Shown: piece after piece, positions 13,553-18,375 of the stretch
Layout of the letters: the number at the start of each line of letters is the position of its first letter
Numbering within the stretch: the first letter of the stretch is position 1
Origin: an uncultured Collinsella sp.
GTDB lineage: Bacteria; Actinomycetota; Coriobacteriia; Coriobacteriales; Coriobacteriaceae
DNA: 18,375 nt
Assembly (NCBI GenBank): GCA_902492185.1
Contig: CABUKY010000020.1
Location: forward strand, 1-18,375
Reading direction: 5' to 3'
Translations under genes and position numbers: made by a program
The notes under the pieces: model-generated
What the model was told of the DNA's origin: nothing
Seen by the model: only the letters and a program-made list of their open reading frames with translations
The model's database searches: none

Positions 13553-13609
13553 TGTCTCGATCTGTAACAGCTAGGCCGTCAAAACCGGGCCTGGTGTTAC
13601 AGATCGAGA
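13553..13609. repeat. GTCTCGATCTGTAACA palindrome, second copy
   Basis: TGTCTCGATCTGTAACA (13553-13569) pairs with TGTTACAGATCGAGA (13595-13609). The stem continues inward through TAGGCC/GGCCT. The arms equal those of the copy at 12211-12269, while the inner part differs. Confidence 0.65.
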
Positions 13610-13630
13610 TCTTTCGGGCAGCCCCTGCAG

Positions 13631-13753
13631 TTTGTCTAAATCTGTAACAGGTAGAGACGATTTGGCCCGCCAGATGTTACATATCGAGACGGAAGATTCT
13701 AGTCGCAGGCGATATCGAGGTTCTTACCGATGAGGCCTACGTAGCCACCTTCG
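13631..13753. repeat. Right copy of the 122/123-bp direct repeat, with a third palindrome
   Basis: This matches 12209-12330 at about 90%. It holds a decayed palindrome (13633-13649 with 13675-13690, three mismatches) and the true 3' end of the DUF4867-like gene, which stops at 13699. The intact coding end shows which copy is the ancestor. Confidence 0.75.
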
Positions 13754-14343
13754 GCAGCCTTGGGGCTGTCAGCATGGCAGAGAACCCACTTGTCGGCCTT
13801 CCAATAGCAGTAAGCGTCGCCGGCCGTGGGCATGTCGGCCGCAGCCTCGGGGCGCGGACCGTTGGTGCCGGCGGGCAGCGCCACCATCACCTGGAAGCCC
13901 CCATCGTCGACCATGCACGGCGTGTAGTGAAGCGTGGTGTTGAAAACCTCAACAAGCGTGCCAGCCGGCACGCGGAACGCCTTGACGCACGCGGTGTCGA
14001 GCTTGCCGTCCTCGATCTCCCAGCGATGCGCCACGAGCAGGATAAAGTCGCGAGCACCCAGGTTGAACTCGCTGGCGCGGTGGTACTCCAGGCAGTTGAG
14101 GCGCGTGTTGTGACCGTTGCACCAGCCGAGCTGGAAGGGACGGCCACCAAACATGAGAAAGCCCAACTTATCGGCATCCTTGGCGCCCTCGAGCTCCGGC
14201 GCACTTGCTACGTACTTGCTGCCCTCGGGAATGGGCGTGGCAGAGAGCGCCTCGAGCACGGGCGACGTGAGCTCGGACGGAACGTCATCCCAAACGTTGC
14301 CATAGGATTTGAACTCGGGATCGTTGACAGAGTAGATATGCAT
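13699..14343 (-). CDS. DUF4867 family protein (cupin-like, function unknown)
   Basis: A 214-residue soluble protein. It begins MHIYSVNDPEF and shows GGRPFQLGWCNGHN, LNCLEYHRASEFN, VKAFRVPAGTLVEV and TTLHYTPCM, which I recognise as the DUF4867 pattern. The His-rich strands (LEYH, LHY) and the PAGT turn fit a cupin-type barrel that may bind a metal. Family members often sit beside carbohydrate genes, but no reaction is established as far as I know. I chose ATG 14343 because AGGAG lies five bases upstream; a GTG six bases earlier overlaps that site. A palindrome overlaps its likely -10. The gene follows luxS on the same strand with a terminator-like hairpin between. A decayed second copy of its 3' end lies at 12277-12330. 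Confidence 0.72.
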   Translation of the reverse strand: MHIYSVNDPEFKSYGNVWDDVPSELTSPVLEALSATPIPEGSKYVASAPELEGAKDADKLGFLMFGGRPFQLGWCNGHNTRLNCLEYHRASEFNLGARDFILLVAHRWEIEDGKLDTACVKAFRVPAGTLVEVFNTTLHYTPCMVDDGGFQVMVALPAGTNGPRPEAAADMPTAGDAYCYWKADKWVLCHADSPKAAEGGYVGLIGKNLDIACD

Positions 14344-14353
14344 GTTCACTCCT

Positions 14354-14377
14354 GTTCGTAAATGTGACTATACGAAC
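14354..14377 (-). promoter_or_regulatory. Operator-like palindrome at the DUF4867 gene promoter
   Basis: GTTCGTA-10-TACGAAC is a perfect inverted repeat 10 bp before the start codon. On the minus strand its outer arm includes part of TATAGT (14373-14368), a good -10. A repressor bound here would block transcription; the regulator is not evident. Confidence 0.45.
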
Positions 14378-14427
14378 ATTCTAGAACAAACATGAGCGAT
14401 TTTGAACGCTCGTCCCGACCAATCAAC

Positions 14428-14458
14428 AAAAAGGTGCCCCCGCATAAGCGAAGGCGCC
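14428..14458 (-). terminator. Probable terminator of luxS
   Basis: On the minus strand GGCGCC...GGCACC (five of six pairs, with CGC/GCG inside) is followed directly by TTTTT. It starts 30 bp after the luxS stop. A second possible stem, CGCCCAA/TTGGGCG (14455-14478), overlaps it. Confidence 0.55.
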
Positions 14459-14487
14459 CAATGCGCGCGTTTTGGGCGATAAAACCC

Positions 14488-14976
14488 CTACGCCTGCTGA
14501 TAGTGCAGGTGCTTCTCGTCGATATCGGCCAGGTCGCGGTCGAGGTAGCGGCGCGCAAGCCAGTTGGCCATGGGGAGGTTCTGGTCCAGGTAGTTACCGC
14601 ACTCCTCGGGAGCGGCACCGGGGACATCGCCCTCAAAGCCAGCAACAAACTCGAACAGCTCGCGCACGAGCGGCAGAATCTCCTCGCTCGCCACCTCGCC
14701 AAACACGACGAGGTAAAAGCCCGTGCGGCAGCCCATGGGCCCAAAGTAGACAATGCGGCTCGACCACTCGGCATGGTTGCGGAGGAACGTCGCGCCCAGG
14801 TGTTCGATGGTGTGGCACTCGGCCGTGTTCATGACCGGCTCCTTATTGGGCGTGGTCAGGCGTAGGTCAAAGGTGGTGACGGCGGCGGCGGTCGCCGGAT
14901 CGCGGTCGATGCGGCTCACGTACACGCCGGGCTCAAGCAGCAGATGGTCAACGGAAAAGCTCGCGATGCGCTCCAT
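14488..14976 (-). CDS. luxS: S-ribosylhomocysteine lyase (LuxS)
   Basis: A 162-residue metalloenzyme that splits S-ribosylhomocysteine into homocysteine and DPD, the precursor of autoinducer 2, as part of methyl-cycle recycling. SFSVDHLLLEPGVYVSR is the N-terminal signature. His55 and His59 in ECHTIEHLGATFLRN and Cys126 in EECGNY are the metal ligands, Cys83 in YFGPMGCRTGFY is the catalytic cysteine, and the glutamate before CHTIEH is also present. Length is normal. The start follows AGAGGA with six bases between. A long palindrome separates it from the upstream nucleoside hydrolase gene. The ribose-salvage neighbours may be chance. Confidence 0.97.
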   Translation of the reverse strand: MERIASFSVDHLLLEPGVYVSRIDRDPATAAAVTTFDLRLTTPNKEPVMNTAECHTIEHLGATFLRNHAEWSSRIVYFGPMGCRTGFYLVVFGEVASEEILPLVRELFEFVAGFEGDVPGAAPEECGNYLDQNLPMANWLARRYLDRDLADIDEKHLHYQQA

Positions 14977-14999
14977 GGCAGATCCTCTCGATAGTCAAA

Positions 15000-15069
15000 T
15001 TGGGACGGGGCTTTTTTAGCTGGTTCGAATGGTCGCACCAATCATACCAGTCAAAAAAGCCCGTCCCAA
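15000..15069. terminator. Long imperfect palindrome between nucleoside hydrolase gene and luxS
   Basis: TTGGGACGGGG-CTTTTTT-AGCTGGT (15000-15024) pairs with ACCAG-TCAAAAAAG-CCCGTCCCAA (15046-15069) apart from one bulged G and a swapped AG/GA. It begins 9 bp after the nucleoside hydrolase stop. It is likely a terminator, although the stem is long enough to be a REP-like element; the T6 run lies inside the stem rather than after it. Confidence 0.55.
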
Positions 15070-15078
15070 AAAGACAAC

Positions 15079-16053
15079 TTAGCCCAGGACGCGGGCCATG
15101 CGCGCCTTGAACTCGGACAGGAAGCGCGGGGCGTCGACGGTCAGTGCCACAAGCGCGCTCTTGTCCGGATCGGATAGGCGGCGCTCGTCGCAAATGGTGC
15201 GGCCGCGATACTCGCCCAGCAGATCAACACGCAGGTTACAGCCGAGCGCACCTACGAGCGTGGGGTCGATCGCCACGGCAACGGCCAGCGGATCGTGCAG
15301 CGCACAACCACCCAGGTAGGGTGCGTTCATCTCGTACGAGCCAATGTAGTGCTCGACCATGCTCGCAAATGCGCAGCCCGCCATGGTGCCCGAGCCCGTC
15401 CAGCCGGCAATGTCGCGGCGTGTGAGCACCACGCGATGCGTCACGTCCAGGCCCACCATGGTGAGCTTACGGCCCGAGCGCAGCACCGCGTCGGCTGCCT
15501 CGGGGTCGCTCGCCATATTGTCCTCGGCGCCCGCGCTCACGTTACCGGGCACGGTAAGGGCGCCGCCCATCACGACCACGCGGCCGATGGACATCATCGC
15601 CGCCGCATCGCGCTCCAGGGCGAGCGCCAGGTTGGAGAGCGGGCCAGTCGCTACGTAGACCAGATCGGGACCATAGGTGCGCGCGGCATCGATCAGATAA
15701 TCGACCGCAGCGTTGCCGTCGGCCGAGGTCGCCCCCACCGGCTCGTAGGGCGACGCGGGCACACTCGCGCCGCCGATGCCGTTCTTGCCGTGAATGAGCG
15801 CGGTGGACGCCGGCGGCGTATAGGGCTCAGTCGCCTGCAGAGGACGGTCGGCACCCAGGTACACCGGAACCTCGGGGCGACCCAGCAGATCGAGCACCGC
15901 CAGGCAGTTGTGCGCCGATTGCTCGACGCGCACGTTGCCAAAGCACGTGGTGATGCCCACGAGCTCCACCTCGGGGCTCGCGATGGCATAGGCCAGCGCC
16001 ATCGCATCGTCCACACCCATATCCAGATCAAGGATCAGCTTCTTGATTGCCAT
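15079..16053 (-). CDS. Inosine/uridine-preferring nucleoside hydrolase family protein
   Basis: A 324-residue cytosolic hydrolase that splits the N-glycosidic bond of nucleosides to give base plus ribose. The N-terminal Ca2+-binding motif is DLDMGVDDA (Asp9, Asp11, Asp15, Asp16), a slight variant of the usual DxDPGxDDA. Also present are GITTCFGNV, the TGPLSNLALAL segment with the ligand Thr, and GGCALHDPLAVAVAI near the end with the late Asp ligand and the active-site His. Length is typical. The start follows GCGGAG with seven bases between. It lies 30 bp after ribokinase, so the pair form a nucleoside-to-ribose-5-phosphate salvage operon. Whether it prefers purines or pyrimidines cannot be read from these motifs. 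Confidence 0.93.
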   Translation of the reverse strand: MAIKKLILDLDMGVDDAMALAYAIASPEVELVGITTCFGNVRVEQSAHNCLAVLDLLGRPEVPVYLGADRPLQATEPYTPPASTALIHGKNGIGGASVPASPYEPVGATSADGNAAVDYLIDAARTYGPDLVYVATGPLSNLALALERDAAAMMSIGRVVVMGGALTVPGNVSAGAEDNMASDPEAADAVLRSGRKLTMVGLDVTHRVVLTRRDIAGWTGSGTMAGCAFASMVEHYIGSYEMNAPYLGGCALHDPLAVAVAIDPTLVGALGCNLRVDLLGEYRGRTICDERRLSDPDKSALVALTVDAPRFLSEFKARMARVLG

Positions 16054-16083
16054 TGTTCTACTCCGCTTCTCCGTCTTTATCGT

Positions 16084-17046
16084 TCAACCAAACCAATGTT
16101 CAACTTCGGCGCTCGTGGGAATCGATTGCTGAGCGCCCAGGCGCGACACCGTCACTGCCGAGGCGCGAGCACCCGCGGCCATGCACTCAAAGAGCGGCAA
16201 GCCCTCTAGGCGAGCCGCCGCCAACGCGCCGATAAACGTATCGCCGGCGGCCGTGGTATCGACTACCGTGCTCGAAAGCGCCGGCATGCGCAGCAGCCCA
16301 CCGTCATCGCCGAGCGTAACCGAGCCGGCACCGCCCAGCGTGATGACCGCGGCGCCGGCGCCCTTGTCGAGCAGCGCATTGAGCGCGGCGACGCAACTCA
16401 CATCATCCGTGGGCAGAATGCCCGTCAACACCTGGCACTCGGTCTCGTTGGGGCAGACCAAGTCGACCGCAGGCCAGACCTCCGCAGGCAGCTCGCAGGC
16501 GGGCGCTGAATTAAAGACCGTATAGAACCCCAGCTCGTGAGCGCAAACAAGCGCCTCGGCCGTCGCCGCAAGGTCACATTCGCCCTGGGCGATAAAGACG
16601 CTTCCGGCAGCCGGGGCAATCTCGCTGGCGTCGCCGTCGAGCTCATGGGCCACCAGACGCCTCAACGCGCAGGCAACGTCCGCGCCCGCAAGCGCATGGT
16701 TGGCGCCCGGTGACAGTATGATGCGGTTGTCGCTCTCGCAGCGAATGATGGTCGCCGTTCCCGTCTCCACGTCATCGCGATGCACTACAAAGTCACAGTC
16801 CACGCCGGCGTCTTGGAGCCCCACCACGAGCGACGCGCCGAACGCGTCGCGACCGACCGCGCCGATCATGTGCGTGCACGCGCCCATACGCGCGGCAGCT
16901 ACAGCCTGATTGGCGCCCTTGCCGCCGGCGTTGGTGATAAACCCGCTGCCGTCGACGGTCTCGCCCGCACGCGGTATGCGCTCGCACGCCACCGAAAGGT
17001 CCATGTTCATGCTGCCGAACACCGCAACGATGCCGCGATCTGCCAC
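16084..17046 (-). CDS. rbsK: Ribokinase (PfkB family)
   Basis: A 320-residue sugar kinase that phosphorylates D-ribose to ribose 5-phosphate. The N-terminal FGSMNMDLSV and NAGGKGANQAVAAARMG are the ribose-binding signature. The C-terminal TTAAGDTFIGALAA holds catalytic Asp269; the usual GAGD reads AAGD here. PNETECQVLTG is a family segment. I chose GTG 17046 because GGAGG lies five bases upstream and the peptide VADRGIVAVFGS starts just before the first strand; the frame is open to 17100 without a better site. It is the first gene of an operon with the nucleoside hydrolase, supplying the kinase for the ribose that enzyme frees. Confidence 0.93.
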   Translation of the reverse strand: MADRGIVAVFGSMNMDLSVACERIPRAGETVDGSGFITNAGGKGANQAVAAARMGACTHMIGAVGRDAFGASLVVGLQDAGVDCDFVVHRDDVETGTATIIRCESDNRIILSPGANHALAGADVACALRRLVAHELDGDASEIAPAAGSVFIAQGECDLAATAEALVCAHELGFYTVFNSAPACELPAEVWPAVDLVCPNETECQVLTGILPTDDVSCVAALNALLDKGAGAAVITLGGAGSVTLGDDGGLLRMPALSSTVVDTTAAGDTFIGALAAARLEGLPLFECMAAGARASAVTVSRLGAQQSIPTSAEVEHWFG

Positions 17047-17188
17047 GGAAACCTCCTCATCTGCGGGCCTTATGCCCACCGCCAGCCGTCGATCGTGCAC
17101 TCTCGCACCCCCTATAACTTTAGTTCACTTTGATGTGGACGCGCGCTTGAGCTTGCGCCAGCAGCAAGCATTCACAGGAGCAGGCAGC

Positions 17189-17194
17189 TACAAT
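17189..17194 (+). promoter_or_regulatory. Possible -10 box of the acyltransferase gene
   Basis: TACAAT (five of six matches) lies 39 bp before ATG 17234; no good -35 is seen. The 187-bp gap 17047-17233 must also hold the divergent ribokinase promoter, which I could not place. Confidence 0.3.
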
Positions 17195-17233
17195 GAAGGC
17201 GTGCTGATTATTCTCGTCATTGGATGATGTTTT

Positions 17234-18375
17234 ATGAAACAACTCTCGCAATCGGGCTCGCGCGGTCGACGCCGCACGGGCAACGAGCCGGCGCCGCACG
17301 AACGCGTGAAGGGCGAACGCCGTGCCAGCGAACCGCGACGCACCGCAAGCCCTCATCGCGCTTCTGCCAACAACGCGGGCCGCGCCAACACTCCCGCCGC
17401 GGGGCAGACGCCTGTTCGCCCTAAGTCCCGCTACATCCCTGCCCTTGACGGCCTGCGCACGCTTGCCGTCGTCGCGGTGGTGCTGTATCACCTTAACCTC
17501 ACGTGGGCGCAGGGCGGCCTGCTTGGCGTCACGATCTTCTTTGTGCTTTCGGGCTATCTGATCACGCGCTTGCTGCTCAACGAAGTCGCTAAGACCGGAC
17601 GCATCGACCTCAAGAGCTTCTGGATCCGCCGTATTCGCCGCTTGGTCCCCGCCGTGGTAACCGTCGTGGTGGTGACCTGTGCGCTGTGCACCGTCTTCAA
17701 CCACGTGATGCTCACCAAGATGCGCCCCGACATCCTGCCGTCGCTGCTGTTCTTCAACAACTGGTGGCAGATTGCCCAAAACGTCTCGTACTTCAATGCT
17801 CTGGGCGACCCCTCGCCACTCACGCACTTTTGGTCGCTTGCCATCGAGGAACAGTTCTACCTGATTTGGCCGCCACTGCTGTTTGCCATGGTATCCATGC
17901 ATGTGAGCAAGCCCAACACGCGCCGCGTGGTTCTGGGCCTAGCTGCTGTCTCCGCCATCGCCATGATGGTGCTCTATAACCCTGCCGCCGACCCCAGCCG
18001 CGTGTACTACGGCACCGACACCCGTGTGTTCTCGCTGCTGCTGGGTGCCTGGATGGCCTTTATCCCCGATCGCGACCTGGCGCCGGTGCGTCTCGCTCGT
18101 CGTTTGGGGCTCAATCGCCTAGCTGGCGCCGCCAAGCACGGCAAGAACGCCGAGGGCAAGCCTGGCGAGAAGGCCGACGAAGCAGCCGAGACCGCCCCGG
18201 CACAGCCGAGCGCCCTCGTGCGTTTTTGGTCCTCGCCCGCATCCATCGATGTGTTGGGCGTCGTGGGTCTGGTTGGCCTTGCCGCCATGGTCGCGCTCAC
18301 CAACGGCTACACCGCCTTCCAGTATCGCGGAGGCACACTGCTGTGCTCGATCCTCACGCTCATGGTCATCGCGGC
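17234..18375 (+). CDS. OatA-like acyltransferase 3 family membrane protein (C-terminus outside window)
   Basis: An open frame of 380 codons runs off the right edge. Residues 1-65 form a basic, Arg/Pro/Ala-rich cytosolic tail. YIPALDGLRTLAVVAVVLYH starts the first helix and carries the conserved His of the family. GVTIFFVLSGYLIT, the RIRRLVPA segment and HFWSLAIEEQFYLIWP are acyltransferase 3 (PF01757) signatures. DTRVFSLLLGAWMAF is the later conserved helix, followed by a charged Ala/Glu/Lys loop. Such proteins move acetyl groups across the membrane onto peptidoglycan (OatA) or cell-surface glycans; an extracellular SGNH domain may follow outside the window. ATG 17234 was chosen by frame and basic N-terminus; the ribosome site is weak (GGATGATG). 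Confidence 0.88.
   Translation, partial: MKQLSQSGSRGRRRTGNEPAPHERVKGERRASEPRRTASPHRASANNAGRANTPAAGQTPVRPKSRYIPALDGLRTLAVVAVVLYHLNLTWAQGGLLGVTIFFVLSGYLITRLLLNEVAKTGRIDLKSFWIRRIRRLVPAVVTVVVVTCALCTVFNHVMLTKMRPDILPSLLFFNNWWQIAQNVSYFNALGDPSPLTHFWSLAIEEQFYLIWPPLLFAMVSMHVSKPNTRRVVLGLAAVSAIAMMVLYNPAADPSRVYYGTDTRVFSLLLGAWMAFIPDRDLAPVRLARRLGLNRLAGAAKHGKNAEGKPGEKADEAAETAPAQPSALVRFWSSPASIDVLGVVGLVGLAAMVALTNGYTAFQYRGGTLLCSILTLMVIA

Noticed and set aside
12161..13690. CRISPR array
   Set aside because: The repeated units are palindromes of different spacing on both sides of a gene, with no regular spacers and no cas genes.
12161..13753. Simple IS or transposon carrying the ATPase gene
   Set aside because: There is no transposase in the interval, and the flanking repeats are direct copies of a gene end rather than terminal inverted repeats with a short target duplication.
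15019..15050. Possible tRNA fragment around GGTTCGAAT
   Set aside because: It resembles a T-loop, but no acceptor, D or anticodon arms surround it. It is the loop of the long palindrome 15000-15069.

Overview
The window is high-GC bacterial DNA with short intergenic gaps, clear Shine-Dalgarno sites and a gene set typical of gut Actinobacteria of the class Coriobacteriia. The 12-helix membrane LuxR-type regulator, the PTS and GH1 genes, the DUF4867-like gene and the intergenic palindromes suggest Collinsella or a close relative. This is inference from gene content; no marker gene is present to settle the genus.

Left part (1-5300, all on the minus strand): the start of an IS3-like element, then a sugar locus. 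In transcription order it holds a TIM-barrel isomerase/epimerase-like gene (4989-4051), a translationally coupled PTS EIIBC gene (4047-2671), a DeoR-type regulator (2412-1669), an epimerase that looks more like AlsE than Rpe (1406-753), and rpiB (683-207). PTS uptake would give a 6-phosphosugar, an RpiB-type aldose-ketose isomerase and an AlsE-type 3-epimerase would bring it to fructose 6-phosphate, so D-allose (or D-allulose) is the best substrate guess. A motif of the form GGTYAAAC-GATTAA lies upstream of all three transcription units and is a candidate operator of the DeoR protein.

Middle (5300-12100): a Mg2+-type P-type ATPase (mgtA, plus strand) with a roughly 300-nt leader holding a 23-codon ORF behind a very strong Shine-Dalgarno; a convergent 12-helix membrane regulator with a C-terminal LuxR HTH; and a GH1 6-phospho-beta-glucosidase. 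The gaps here hold long palindromes.

12100-14350: an orphan AAA-family ATPase gene of foreign appearance, bracketed by REP-like palindromes and by two copies of a 122/123-bp segment. One copy is the 3' end of the intact DUF4867-like gene; the other is a frameshifted remnant of the same 3' end. The layout suggests a tandem duplication whose second copy was largely replaced by the ATPase gene.

Right part (14480-18375): luxS, then a nucleoside hydrolase-ribokinase operon (nucleoside to ribose to ribose 5-phosphate), and divergently an OatA-like membrane acyltransferase that runs off the window. No tRNA, rRNA or CRISPR array was seen.
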